Positions 17,466 through 26,734 of a stretch of 64,000 nt of DNA are shown piece after piece. This DNA is from Berkiella sp963829835. GTDB taxonomy: Bacteria > Pseudomonadota > Gammaproteobacteria > Berkiellales > Berkiellaceae. The stretch spans positions 186,001-250,000 of the forward strand of contig CAWHKC010000004.1 of the NCBI GenBank assembly GCA_963829835.1. The letters run 5' to 3'. Positions within the stretch are counted from its first letter, which is position 1. Every line of letters begins with the position of its first letter. The position numbers and the translations under genes are program-made. The notes under the pieces were generated by a model. That model worked only from the letters and a program-made list of their open reading frames with translations. It was not told where the DNA came from and ran no database searches.

Positions 17466-17689
17466 GCGGCAAACACGAAAAAAACTCTACTATAAAAAAT
17501 CTTCTTGATTCTTCAAGAGACATCTCTTTTACTAAAGAAGATATGCTAGAACATAAAAAAACCATTGATATAGTTAACGCCCGAGAGACGGCTGCTTACT
17601 GCCCTGTTTCTCAAACAGAGGAAAATGAAGGCATCACGAAAGAACAATTGCATAAAGCGATTGATGCTTCCCAAAAGGTGAAGAGATAA
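17462..17689 (+). CDS. Small hydrophilic protein coupled to the zeta-like kinase
   Basis: 75 residues, charged and probably helical, with no signal peptide. Its ATG overlaps the TGA of the kinase gene (ATGA), so translation is coupled and the two products are made together. It could be an antidote, chaperone or partner of the kinase; epsilon antitoxins are usually encoded upstream and I see no clear match. Function unknown. Confidence 0.65.
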   Translation: MSGKHEKNSTIKNLLDSSRDISFTKEDMLEHKKTIDIVNARETAAYCPVSQTEENEGITKEQLHKAIDASQKVKR

Positions 17690-17759
17690 TCTCTCTATAT
17701 CTGTAACAAACACTTTTGGCATATACTCTTGTAGCTATCAAAAAATATAAGAGTTAATT

Positions 17760-18560
17760 ATGAAAATTTGGCAAGTTGACAGTTTTACTAAGCAATTGTT
17801 CAAAGGAAATCCTGCTGGGGTGATGATCTTCAGTGAACCTTTAAGCGAACAGCTGATGCAAAGTATCAGCGGCGAAATGAACTTATCTGAAACTGCTTTT
17901 GTTTTTCTTCGCCAAAATAAAAATCCATTAATAAGATGGTTTACACCATCAACAGAAGTGGATTTATGTGGTCATGCGACTTTAGCAGCCGCTCATATCT
18001 ATTTCACAGAATTTTTTCCCAACGAAGATCTCGTCACTTTCGAGACAACATCAGTTGGCAATCTTAGTGTTCAAAAAACAAATGATGGTTATAAAATGGA
18101 TTTTCCATCAAGACCTGGCGAAAAAATTGATATCAACACCATCCCACAGTATGTATTAGATGCCATCTCCTCAACACCTCCCGTAGATGCTTATTTGGCG
18201 CGTGACCTGATGCTTGTGTATGAAAGTGAAGAAACAGTACGTCAGGCAAAACCGAATTTTGAAGCATTAAACAACTATGAGAATTGGATCATCATTACCA
18301 GTCAATCTAAGGATTATGATTTTATATCACGCTTTATTTGCGCTGGCGACGGCATTCTTGAGGATCCGGTTACAGGCTCTGCCCACTCTACTTTAGGCCC
18401 TTTCTGGGCTAATAGATTAAATAAAAATAAGCTTCGTGCCTATCAAGCCTCAGAACGCGGTGGCGAATTGAAGCTTGAACTCGATAAAAATCGTGTTTTT
18501 ATTACAGGGAGAGCTGTGACCGTCATTGAAGGTATCCTCAAAGGGGTCTTAACCTTCTAA
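17760..18560 (+). CDS. PhzF-family isomerase/epimerase
   Basis: 266 residues with the PhzF hallmarks: the opening VDSFTKQLFKGNPAGV, the catalytic Glu in MNLSETAFV, WFTPSTEVDLCGHATLAAA, and DPVTGSAHSTLGPFW. The family has a diaminopimelate-epimerase-like fold and isomerises diverse small molecules; the substrate cannot be predicted. The ATG is 71 nt after the preceding gene. It converges with the oligopeptidase gene, and the two stop regions overlap by 12 bp. Confidence 0.92.
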   Translation: MKIWQVDSFTKQLFKGNPAGVMIFSEPLSEQLMQSISGEMNLSETAFVFLRQNKNPLIRWFTPSTEVDLCGHATLAAAHIYFTEFFPNEDLVTFETTSVGNLSVQKTNDGYKMDFPSRPGEKIDINTIPQYVLDAISSTPPVDAYLARDLMLVYESEETVRQAKPNFEALNNYENWIIITSQSKDYDFISRFICAGDGILEDPVTGSAHSTLGPFWANRLNKNKLRAYQASERGGELKLELDKNRVFITGRAVTVIEGILKGVLTF

Positions 18561-20651
18561 ACTTAACAAAAAGGCATATTCAAACGCTTTCTCTTTATAA
18601 TGCTCATAACGACCTGAGGCACCACTATGACCGGCATTCATTGTCGTTTTTAGCAATAACAAATGATCACTCTTGGTCATATCTCTTAATTTTGCTACCC
18701 ATTTTGCGGCTTCCCAATACTGTACTTGCGAATCATGGTAGCTAGCAGTGACTAACATGTTTGGATAAGCTTTTGATTGAACATTGTCGTAAGGTGAATA
18801 CGATAGCATATAGTCATAATAGGTTTTATCATTTGGATTTCCCCATTCTGCATATTCTGCCGTGGTTAAGGGGATATCTGGATCCATCATGGTATTAATT
18901 AAATCGACGAAGGGGACTTGGGCAATAATGCCTTTATATAGTTGTGGTTGCATATTGATGACCGCCCCCATTAACAACCCACCAGCGCTGCCACCCATTG
19001 CAAAAATGTTATTTGCAGCACCATAACCTTCTTTTATCAAATGTTGCGTTGAATCGATAAAATCAGTGAACGTGTTTTTCTTATTTAAATACTTACCTTG
19101 ATAATACCATTGCCTTCCTAGCTCACTGCCCCCTCTTATATGCGCAATGGCAAATACAAATCCTCTGTCTAGCAAACTAATCACATAGGGATCAAAATCT
19201 GATTCGTAGGATAAGCCATAAGAACCATAGCCTGAAATCAATAGAGGATTGTGATGAGATTTGAATTTGTCTTTACGGTATACCACTGAAATGGGGATAA
19301 GTGCCCCATCTGTTGCTTTGGCAAAAAGTCTTTTTACTTCATAATTTTTGGATTCAAATCCTCCCAAAATTTCTTCTTGCTTTTTTAATACCTTATGCTT
19401 TGTTTTGACGTTAAAATCATAGATTGAAGTTGGTGTTTTGAGTGAACTGTAATTAAATCTGACTTCATTCGATGACATTTCAGGCGTATATATAACGGAG
19501 GCATCATAGTCCGGCTCATCAAACTCGATATAGAACGACGCTTCCTTGTTAAGAGGGTGAATTTTAATATGATCCAACCCTTTTTGACGTTCTTCTAGAA
19601 CAATAAAATTATCAAACACTTCAACATCATTTAAATAAATATCGGGATTGTAAGGTAAAAATGGCTGCCAATATTTGTTGATGGTTTTGTCTAAACCACA
19701 TTTCATCAATTTAAAATTAGGTGCATTTTCATTTGTACGAATAATAAATTCATTATGCAGATGATCAATATAGTATTCTTGACCTTCGACACGAGGTGAA
19801 AAAACTGTAAACGCTTTATCAGGAGTATTCGCATCTAATATCTGAAATTCTGTCGTGTCCTTTTTAAACGATCCAATCATCAAATATTTTCTTGATTTTG
19901 TTTTTAGCACTTCACAATAATAAGTATCATCTTTTTCTTCATAAACGAGTTTATCTTTGTTGATTTCATTTCCTAGCTTATGTTGATAAATTCGATTAGA
20001 TCGTAAAGTCACCGGATCAGGAAGAGAATAGAACAATGTTTTAGAATCGTTAGCCCACTCAAGATCAGAGGCTGTGTCAACGATAGTGTCTTTTAATAAT
20101 TGTCCTGTGGTTAAATCCTTTATTCTGATTTTATATTTTCGTCTACCTTGTGAATCTTCTGCATAAGCCAATAAATTTTCACTAGGGCTTATTTTCATCG
20201 CTTCTATAGAATAGTAATCATGACCTTTTGCTAGTTCATTCACATCTAGCATAATTTCTTCAGGCGCCTCGAGGTTGCCTTTTTTACGGCAATAGATAGG
20301 ATAAGTTTTATTTTCCTCAAAGCGAGTATAATAATAGTAATTTGCTTTTCGATAAGGAACCGTAGTGTCATTTTGTTTAATTCTATTCTTAAACTCTGTT
20401 TCAAGCTTTTTTTGCAGCTCTAAAGTAGACTCCATTTTACTTTTGGTATACTCATTTTCTGCATTAACATAAGCCAAGACTTCAGGATTATCTCTTTTAT
20501 TTAGCCAGTGGTAAGGGTCGACTCTATCGCGTCCATGCTCATGAAAGGTGGTCATTTCTTTTTTTGCTATAGGTGCTTTTATCATTTCATTTCCATTGGC
20601 TGAGATTATTGCAAAGGTTAAAAAGAGAAAAATGAAGCGCAATTGTGACAT
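18549..20651 (-). CDS. Oligopeptidase B-like S9A serine peptidase, exported
   Basis: A 700-residue protein with an N-terminal beta-propeller and a C-terminal alpha/beta hydrolase. The catalytic Ser lies in GGSAGGLLMG and the His in NAGHSGASGR; FVFAIAHIRGGSELGRQWY is typical of oligopeptidase B, which cuts short peptides after basic residues. A signal peptide (about 20 residues ending SANG) suggests a periplasmic enzyme, whereas E. coli PtrB is cytoplasmic. The N-terminal DPYHWL is a family hallmark. The gene is single and divergent from the gene at 20810. Confidence 0.9.
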   Translation of the reverse strand: MSQLRFIFLFLTFAIISANGNEMIKAPIAKKEMTTFHEHGRDRVDPYHWLNKRDNPEVLAYVNAENEYTKSKMESTLELQKKLETEFKNRIKQNDTTVPYRKANYYYYTRFEENKTYPIYCRKKGNLEAPEEIMLDVNELAKGHDYYSIEAMKISPSENLLAYAEDSQGRRKYKIRIKDLTTGQLLKDTIVDTASDLEWANDSKTLFYSLPDPVTLRSNRIYQHKLGNEINKDKLVYEEKDDTYYCEVLKTKSRKYLMIGSFKKDTTEFQILDANTPDKAFTVFSPRVEGQEYYIDHLHNEFIIRTNENAPNFKLMKCGLDKTINKYWQPFLPYNPDIYLNDVEVFDNFIVLEERQKGLDHIKIHPLNKEASFYIEFDEPDYDASVIYTPEMSSNEVRFNYSSLKTPTSIYDFNVKTKHKVLKKQEEILGGFESKNYEVKRLFAKATDGALIPISVVYRKDKFKSHHNPLLISGYGSYGLSYESDFDPYVISLLDRGFVFAIAHIRGGSELGRQWYYQGKYLNKKNTFTDFIDSTQHLIKEGYGAANNIFAMGGSAGGLLMGAVINMQPQLYKGIIAQVPFVDLINTMMDPDIPLTTAEYAEWGNPNDKTYYDYMLSYSPYDNVQSKAYPNMLVTASYHDSQVQYWEAAKWVAKLRDMTKSDHLLLLKTTMNAGHSGASGRYEHYKEKAFEYAFLLSLEG

Positions 20652-20809
20652 GCCATTTTCCTTTAGATTGATTCAATCTGCATAATACTGAGTGCTAAGA
20701 ACAATATAGCAAGATCTTCAGATTTGCCATATTTTTTCTGACTGTAATGAGTTGCCGCATTTAGTATACTATCTAACCTACAGTAAAAGCATATCAAGAG
20801 AAAACGATT

Positions 20810-21382
20810 TTGAAAAACGGCATAAATGAACATGTACACAATAGCCTGACTGATGAAGAAGGAAAGGTACGAAAGCTTATCGCTCTTTTAAAAGAGAATT
20901 TTGTATATGCGCCTTTTTCTTTAGTTCCCAAAGCAGCAAATGTTATTAATCTTAGCGCCGCTGAAGCTAAAGAGGGACTCTTTACTTATGAATTATCATT
21001 TTGCACTTGCATAACGTTGATGCAATTAAATAGTAATGGCCTACCCGCGCGTATTTCAATGTATCATAGTCCCGGTGGACTGGCAGGATGGGTTGTCAAT
21101 AAATTTGATCCTCGAACCACAAGTTTAGCCGATCCTTTACTTGCAGGTTTTGAAAAAGATAAACCTTTACAGGTGATTATTACTGATGGTATCGCCAATG
21201 AACGTATACCCGTTAATCGTTCGACACTAATCACTGAAGCATTGAACCAAAAAGGCTTTACACAAGTAAATATTCAGCAGCAATTTTCAGAATATATAGC
21301 TGTTTCTTTTAAACCAAATCATGTAACTCAATTAGCTGAAAGCTTAAATACCCAATATTCTTTCAAACCTCGCAGACCTTAG
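20810..21382 (+). CDS. CheD-like (glutamine deamidase fold) protein, tentative
   Basis: A 190-residue soluble protein starting at a TTG with AAGAG upstream. SFCTCITLMQLNSNG is followed 19 residues after the second Cys (about 67) by a His (about 86) in MYHSPGG, close to the Cys-His spacing of CheD deamidases. The C-terminal pattern (IPVNRSTLITEALNQKGFTQ, then a strand with IAVSF) also resembles the end of CheD. No chemotaxis genes are nearby. Cys-His deamidases also occur among bacterial toxins. The family call is only suggestive. It is followed at 10 nt by a leader-like peptide gene. Confidence 0.45.
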   Translation: MKNGINEHVHNSLTDEEGKVRKLIALLKENFVYAPFSLVPKAANVINLSAAEAKEGLFTYELSFCTCITLMQLNSNGLPARISMYHSPGGLAGWVVNKFDPRTTSLADPLLAGFEKDKPLQVIITDGIANERIPVNRSTLITEALNQKGFTQVNIQQQFSEYIAVSFKPNHVTQLAESLNTQYSFKPRRP

Positions 21383-21392
21383 GAGTATACAA

Positions 21393-21470
21393 ATGCGTGT
21401 ATTAACAACTCAAGAGTTAATTCATATATCAGGCGCAATCAATATCGAAAATGAAAACGTTAAGTTTTAA
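21393..21470 (+). CDS. 25-residue peptide resembling a double-glycine leader
   Basis: A short frame with an excellent ribosome site (AGGAG, overlapping the previous stop). The product is MRVLTTQELIHISGA plus ten residues. The first 15 match the double-glycine-type export leader pattern (Leu-Thr-x-x-Glu-Leu-x-x-Ile-Ser-Gly-Ala). The remainder (INIENENVKF) is very short for a bacteriocin and could be a signalling peptide or the remnant of a truncated gene. From its stop to 21653 I see no convincing gene. Confidence 0.45.
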   Translation: MRVLTTQELIHISGAINIENENVKF

Positions 21471-21653
21471 CTTATTTTGGAATGAAATAAATGAGAGAAC
21501 TCAATTCTACCTTTCTTAGGCGCTTAGCTCGCTCTCAATTTTTTCACTTTACCATTTGTAGGTCATTACATAGCCATCTATCCGATTATAATTGAAATTA
21601 TGACATAATTAATCTAAATTTCCTTCTTTTTATCTAGTTGAAGATCAATACCC

Positions 21654-22973
21654 ATGAAAAAAGGTGTGTCTCATAAAAGACCAGACACTAGTAAAACGCA
21701 GTCAAAGAACAACCGTTCACTGAAAAAGCGTAAGAATCCTGTGGATGATATGATTGCACCACCACTGCCTGCTGTCGAACTTTGTGAAGCAGAAAAGTTT
21801 AAAAGACGATTGCTCTCTAATCTGGAAATTAAAAAAACCCCTAAGTTACTGAGCAAATTTTTCAATTTGGAAAACTTAAAGAACATTTATCAAACTATTC
21901 TTAATACCATTGTTAGAAATCCCAAATTGATACAAAAATTAACCCCCGGGGAAGCTATTAGATTTAGCAAAAGTGGCTATCATCTTAGCAAAAATGCTCA
22001 AATTGTTTGTTCTAAAAAAGGCAAACTGCGATTATTTGTTGAAACTAACACTCATGACAAAGAAGGAAATTATATTGAAGATGCCATTCTCGGTGCAGGC
22101 ACATCTAAAACTGTTCTTCGTTGTTACCGTATAGATTCTACACTACCTATGGAATGGGCTTGTGGTAAAGTTAAAGATAAAGATAACGATGAAGTAGTAG
22201 CTGCTTTGAATGAAGCAACAACTATGAATGAATTAGATCATCCCCATATCGCTAAAGCCGAGCCAGGAGTCGTTTACAAAAAAGGTAGCAAAGTTGCATT
22301 ATTCTCTAAATTGGCTATTGGGACTTTGATGGATGTCATTAAGGGAAAAATTCCAGCAACCGATTTAGAAAAGCAAACATTAATGTTTCAAATTTTTGAT
22401 GCTATGGCTTATGTTCATAAACAAAATATTGTTCATCAAGATCTCAAACCACACAATATTTTGATATATCGCGCTAAAGATAACAGCCTCATTGCTAAAG
22501 TAGCTGATTTTGGGTTGTGCTCAATGCCTAATGCCCCTGAAGAGGTCCCTAGCGGAACACTTGGGTATGCTTCACCCGAAGTGCTAGCCTATCATAGTGA
22601 TAGTGAGGCTAATTTACATGAGCGTTTTTTTAAATCTCCTAAAAGATCGCTTGGTAGAGATGTGGTGACAGAGTTACATAAAAAACCATCTTACAAGAAT
22701 CTCCAACCTCATCCCAAAAATGATTGTTGGTCATTAGGTATTCTCTATTATAAGCTTCTGCACGGCGTTAAACCTTCCCTTAAGGTTTTGACCACCAAAA
22801 AGAAAAGTGGCAATAAAGTTATCGACGGGTTGCTTAACATAGATCGTGACAAACGATTCGATGTTGATACAGCCGTGTCATTAATGCTTGAGGGCATGAA
22901 ACCAAGCGTTCAAAATAGCGATAGCATGGAACCTCCCGCCAAAAAGCTTAGAGCTAAGAAAAAAATCCGTTAG
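21654..22973 (+). CDS. Eukaryote-type Ser/Thr protein kinase with basic (NLS-like) ends
   Basis: 439 residues. The kinase domain spans about 141-425: glycine loop GAGTSKTV (147-154), Lys in WACGKVK (172), Glu of helix C (about 187), catalytic loop HQDLKPHN (261-268) with Asp263, DFG (285-287) and a GTLGYASPE activation segment. The catalytic set is complete, so it should be active; His instead of the common Arg before the catalytic Asp makes it a non-RD kinase. The N terminus (LKKRKNP) and C terminus (PPAKKLRAKKKIR) look like nuclear localisation signals. No TM or PASTA domain is present, unlike housekeeping PknB-type kinases. A host-directed role is inferred. Confidence 0.85.
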   Translation: MKKGVSHKRPDTSKTQSKNNRSLKKRKNPVDDMIAPPLPAVELCEAEKFKRRLLSNLEIKKTPKLLSKFFNLENLKNIYQTILNTIVRNPKLIQKLTPGEAIRFSKSGYHLSKNAQIVCSKKGKLRLFVETNTHDKEGNYIEDAILGAGTSKTVLRCYRIDSTLPMEWACGKVKDKDNDEVVAALNEATTMNELDHPHIAKAEPGVVYKKGSKVALFSKLAIGTLMDVIKGKIPATDLEKQTLMFQIFDAMAYVHKQNIVHQDLKPHNILIYRAKDNSLIAKVADFGLCSMPNAPEEVPSGTLGYASPEVLAYHSDSEANLHERFFKSPKRSLGRDVVTELHKKPSYKNLQPHPKNDCWSLGILYYKLLHGVKPSLKVLTTKKKSGNKVIDGLLNIDRDKRFDVDTAVSLMLEGMKPSVQNSDSMEPPAKKLRAKKKIR

Positions 22974-23114
22974 ATTATCTTTTTTATGCTAGCTAAATAT
23001 ATAGTGATGACAATCTTAAGTTTTTTAGAATTTCAATGTTGTATACTCTGTACTAGGATTGCTACAACCCCTTTACCATTAATGAGTTATTATTCGCAAT
23101 AAGAGTCAACGTTA

Positions 23115-24341
23115 ATGCCAATAAGTATAATTATTTTACTTGCTGTCTTAATAATGATTGCTTTTCGTAAAGTCATTAATATTGCTATCCCTATTTGGTC
23201 AATTATGCTTGTCGGGGCTTTGCTAACGCTCTTATTTCAGCAAATCACACCAGTAAAAGCTATTCATGCTGTTAATATTGATATCATGCTCTACCTATTT
23301 GGCGTTTTTATTATTTGCCAAGCTGCCGAAGACAGTGGTTATTTAGGGCAAATAACCAATCGTCTATTTGGTTTCTCAGGCACTGGCAAACATGCCTTAA
23401 TAATTATTGTTTTTGTTTTAGGCTTAAGTTCTGCCCTTTTGATGAACGATACAATCGCCATCGTTGGCACCCCCATTATTTTGCAATTTTGCAAAGTTCA
23501 CAGAAATCTCACTAAACCACTATTATTAGCCTTAGCTTATGCAATCACGATTAGCAGCGTAATCACTCCCATTGGAAATCCACAAAATCTTTTAATCGCG
23601 ATTAAAGGAGAGATGACCTCACCCTTTATCGATTTTTTAAAATTCTTGGCCATTCCAACAGCCATTAATCTCGTTTCTGCTTACTTTTTTATCTATTTTG
23701 TTTTTAGGAAGCAATTAAATGAAGCAATTATAAAGCCTGAAGCAATAGCTATTTCTGATCGCTATACTGTCTCCCTCGTAAAAATGAGCTTAGTACTCAT
23801 GCTTATACTTGTTGTATTAAAAGTGATTGGCGACGAGGTTCAAGTTCATTTAAGTTTTTTTTATATCGCATTGTTGCCAGCTATGATGCTTCTGCTTTTC
23901 TCAGAAAAGAAGTGGTATATTATCAAAAGAATTGACTGGGGTACGTTAATTTTCTTTGCAAGTATGTTCATCCTGATGCAAAGTGTCTGGGATAGTTATT
24001 TTTTTCAAACAACTATTGAACACTACAAAACAATGATAACTCAAACACACATCATATTATTGCTGAGCGCCACCCTCAGCCAGTTTATCTCAAATGTACC
24101 TTTAGTTGCTTTATATTTACCCTTGCTAATAAATCATGATCTTCAACAAACACATTTATTAGCGCTGGCTGCAGGTAGCACCATCGCTGGAAATATTTCT
24201 CTTCTGGGTGCTGCAAGTAATATTATTATTCTGCAAAATGCAGAAAAACGAGGCGACCAAGGGTTTAGCTTCTGGGAATTTTCAAAAATTGGGCTTCCCT
24301 TGGCGATATTCAATCTTGTTATCTATCTGATGTTCATCTAG
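23115..24341 (+). CDS. ArsB/NhaD-type permease (ion transporter superfamily)
   Basis: 408 residues with about 11 TM segments and the repeat motifs of the ion transporter superfamily: LLMNDTIAIVGTPII in the first half and NVPLVALYLPLLI with AAGSTIAGNISLLGAASNIII in the second. Members move arsenite, Na+/H+ or dicarboxylates; the substrate is not clear. No ars genes are linked. The start is an ATG at 23115 with a weak ribosome site. Confidence 0.82.
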   Translation: MPISIIILLAVLIMIAFRKVINIAIPIWSIMLVGALLTLLFQQITPVKAIHAVNIDIMLYLFGVFIICQAAEDSGYLGQITNRLFGFSGTGKHALIIIVFVLGLSSALLMNDTIAIVGTPIILQFCKVHRNLTKPLLLALAYAITISSVITPIGNPQNLLIAIKGEMTSPFIDFLKFLAIPTAINLVSAYFFIYFVFRKQLNEAIIKPEAIAISDRYTVSLVKMSLVLMLILVVLKVIGDEVQVHLSFFYIALLPAMMLLLFSEKKWYIIKRIDWGTLIFFASMFILMQSVWDSYFFQTTIEHYKTMITQTHIILLLSATLSQFISNVPLVALYLPLLINHDLQQTHLLALAAGSTIAGNISLLGAASNIIILQNAEKRGDQGFSFWEFSKIGLPLAIFNLVIYLMFI

Positions 24342-24633
24342 CACCCAACCTCTCGGGCCGCCTCTGGATTGTCTGGACTTGTCCAGCCTCTAGCCCAGTG
24401 TCTTAGACACTGTCCCCCACTGTCTTGTCCAGTGTCTTGTAGGTGGAGCTGTCCCCGAATTTTCACAGCCGGTCCTTTGCTGAATACCCGAATTTTCCCC
24501 CACCAGGACCGAACTTCCAGGGGCTTGAAAAATTATTTTGGTAGATGGACGCTTTAGTATTGCAATTAGATTCATTATGCCTACAATCAAGATGTGAAAG
24601 GAACGCGTCCCAGCAACCATTAAGGGCTAGCAC
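24342..24633. other. Non-coding, GC-richer segment with two perfect hairpins
   Basis: A 292-bp gap that is visibly richer in G and C than its surroundings. It contains CTGGACTTGTCCAG (24373-24386) and CAGTGTCTTAGACACTG (24396-24412), either of which could terminate the permease transcript, and the repeated words GTCTTGTCCAGTGTCTTG and GAATTTTCCC. Short open frames on both strands have no ribosome site. It looks like the edge of transferred DNA. Confidence 0.5.
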
Positions 24634-25482
24634 ATGAGCGGAAGCACTGTCTTCCCCTTCCCCCCTAACCGTTCGCACTTTGCTTTTTTACCTGGAAAAA
24701 TAGAGGTAAAAAGCGAAGACGCTCTGCCTTTTTCAGCATTAATCATTCTCTCCCAAATTTTCTGGTACAGCATAGGACTATCCTTACTCTACGACGTGAC
24801 CGAAAGAATGTGGCACTGGCCCCACATGATGGTCATCGCTGTCTATGGTGGCATGCTTGTTGCTAGTGCTTGGCTGAGCCATGTAGCGGTCAAGACTTGC
24901 TCAGCTGTGACCTTGCTGTTGATGCTTGCCATCGCTTACTACACTTTTTCTGGTCAACCAACCTCCTTGAGTTTCATGCAGGGTCTGGTCTCGATCCTGT
25001 CAGCGCGTAGCATCGACTACTGCTGTTGGATTTTTGTTATGGGCGCCAGCATCGTAGGTGGGCGCTTAAGCATGACATGGCATGTGAACGATAAGCAGAT
25101 TAAACTTGAGCTCTGGTTGGCTCTGGTCTGCTTCTTAGTAGGCTGTTCAATTTCCATGTGGCCTCAGGTCATCACTATGTATGCCCATGGCGACAACTTG
25201 GAAAGCATCTTAGCGAGCCAGGGTCTGAATCTTATCTGGCTTGCCTACTGGGGCATGCCAATGAAGTACAACCAAAAAAATAATGACGGTTATCTAAATC
25301 AGACCATAGCAAAATATATCAAGCTCCCCAAACGCTCCATCATCTTGGTGGTAGGCGCACTCTCGTACGTCTTTTACGATTGGGCTTGTCAGTATCTTTC
25401 CTGCTGGTTACAAATTATCTGGTTCTTTGCTCCCGTGGCTGTCTACTTCTATTTACAAAAGCGTAAAATGACCTCAGCCTAG
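24634..25482 (+). CDS. Polytopic membrane protein of foreign composition, unknown function
   Basis: 282 residues with about eight hydrophobic segments and many Trp, Cys and Met residues. Base and codon use (many C-ending codons) differ clearly from neighbours, which suggests horizontal acquisition. The ATG at 24634 is preceded by AAGGGC. I do not recognise the family; the pattern of short loops resembles small-molecule permeases or YoaK/TraX-type proteins. There is no partner gene. Confidence 0.6.
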   Translation: MSGSTVFPFPPNRSHFAFLPGKIEVKSEDALPFSALIILSQIFWYSIGLSLLYDVTERMWHWPHMMVIAVYGGMLVASAWLSHVAVKTCSAVTLLLMLAIAYYTFSGQPTSLSFMQGLVSILSARSIDYCCWIFVMGASIVGGRLSMTWHVNDKQIKLELWLALVCFLVGCSISMWPQVITMYAHGDNLESILASQGLNLIWLAYWGMPMKYNQKNNDGYLNQTIAKYIKLPKRSIILVVGALSYVFYDWACQYLSCWLQIIWFFAPVAVYFYLQKRKMTSA

Positions 25483-25554
25483 TACCTGTCTTTATATTAT
25501 GTTCCCATCTCAGTGACTAAGTTGTTTAGCAAACCACATTTAAAAGAGAAAGTC

Positions 25555-26646
25555 ATGCCAACTATCCATTTCGAAAAGGCCACGCTATCCCATCAAGCAG
25601 CTATTTTTAAATGGCTGGATGCACCCCACGTAAAAGAATTTTGGGACAATAGTTCGGAGCATCGTGAAGATATTCTTCTTTTCATAAATGGTCGAAAAGC
25701 ACCTTCACCATATTCAGATGGCATTTTTACCTATTGGGTAGGCACCATAGGAAATGAACCTTATTGTTTGCTCATGACATCCGACATGTTTGATAGTGCC
25801 GATTTACCCTCTTACTATCGCGATTGTCTTTCTAAAACCGGAAAAACTTGTACCATTGATTTTATGATAGGTAATGATAAATATGTTGACACAGGACTCG
25901 CTGCTCCAACATTAGAAGCCTTTACAACCTTTATGCAGAAAAACATCGACCCAATCATTGATACTTTTATGATTGATCCTGAAGAAGCTAATTCTCGCGC
26001 CAAGCATGTCTATGAAAAAGCCGGATTTCAAACAATTTCAGAATTCGTGAGTACCCAGAGCTCAGGAAAAGGCCTTAAGCACTTTTTAATGATAAAAAAG
26101 ATGGAACGCCCCTTTCTTATTAGACAAGCAAATGCTAACGATATAAAAAAAATTGAACAGCTTATGAAATTATCCATGCAAGAACTTGGTCAAGGGCATT
26201 ATACCCCTGAGCAAATTGAATCCTCATGTAAATATGTTTGTGTTCCTGACAGACAGATTATCGAAGATGGCACTTTCTATGTCGTCGAAGATAGGAATGG
26301 CGAAATGGTGGGTTGTGGCGGTTGGAGTTTTCGCTATACCCTTTACGCTGGGCCAAAAGAACAAGAAAATCAAAATCGGCTATTAGATCCCCAAAAAGAC
26401 ATGGCGCGAATAAGAGCCATGTTTGTTTTATCTTCTGTTAGTGGCAAAGGGGTTGGTTCTTTAATACTAAAAACGTCTGAACAGGCTGCAAAAAAAGCTG
26501 GATTTAACCGTGGCGCTCTAACAGCAACGCAATCAGGATTCGCTTTTTATAAGGCAAAAGGATGGATACCCATGAAAAAAGATATGTCAGTATTGCCTGA
26601 TGGGGTAAAAATTGAAATAACGCATATGGAAAAGGATCTAACATAG
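25555..26646 (+). CDS. Fused double GNAT acetyltransferase (AAC(6')-like plus GNAT)
   Basis: 363 residues in two acetyltransferase domains. The N-terminal half (to about 175) resembles AAC(6')/siderophore-type acetyltransferases: it ends with IDPEEANSRAKHVYEKAGF. The C-terminal half (about 185-360) is a second GNAT with MARIRAMFVLSSVSGKGVGS as the acetyl-CoA loop and QSGFAFYKAKGW at the end. The frame opens at a GTG at 25513, but the ATG at 25555 has AGAGAAAG upstream. Fusion could let one protein modify two substrates. Resistance activity cannot be claimed from this. Confidence 0.82.
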   Translation: MPTIHFEKATLSHQAAIFKWLDAPHVKEFWDNSSEHREDILLFINGRKAPSPYSDGIFTYWVGTIGNEPYCLLMTSDMFDSADLPSYYRDCLSKTGKTCTIDFMIGNDKYVDTGLAAPTLEAFTTFMQKNIDPIIDTFMIDPEEANSRAKHVYEKAGFQTISEFVSTQSSGKGLKHFLMIKKMERPFLIRQANANDIKKIEQLMKLSMQELGQGHYTPEQIESSCKYVCVPDRQIIEDGTFYVVEDRNGEMVGCGGWSFRYTLYAGPKEQENQNRLLDPQKDMARIRAMFVLSSVSGKGVGSLILKTSEQAAKKAGFNRGALTATQSGFAFYKAKGWIPMKKDMSVLPDGVKIEITHMEKDLT

Positions 26647-26734
26647 CAGTAGCTCGCCTGCGCCTAGGATGATAAATATATACTTCCTTACTATAATGTC
26701 TACAAGTTTATGTCTTTAATTTGGGCGATAACTA

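Noticed and set aside
21491..21595. 34-codon frame starting MRELNSTF after the leader-like peptide
   Set aside because: It lacks a ribosome site at proper spacing and the product is not leader-like beyond the first three residues.
24369..24678. Short frames on both strands in the GC-richer gap
   Set aside because: Open frames are expected in GC-rich DNA; they mutually overlap, lack ribosome sites, and pass through the hairpins.
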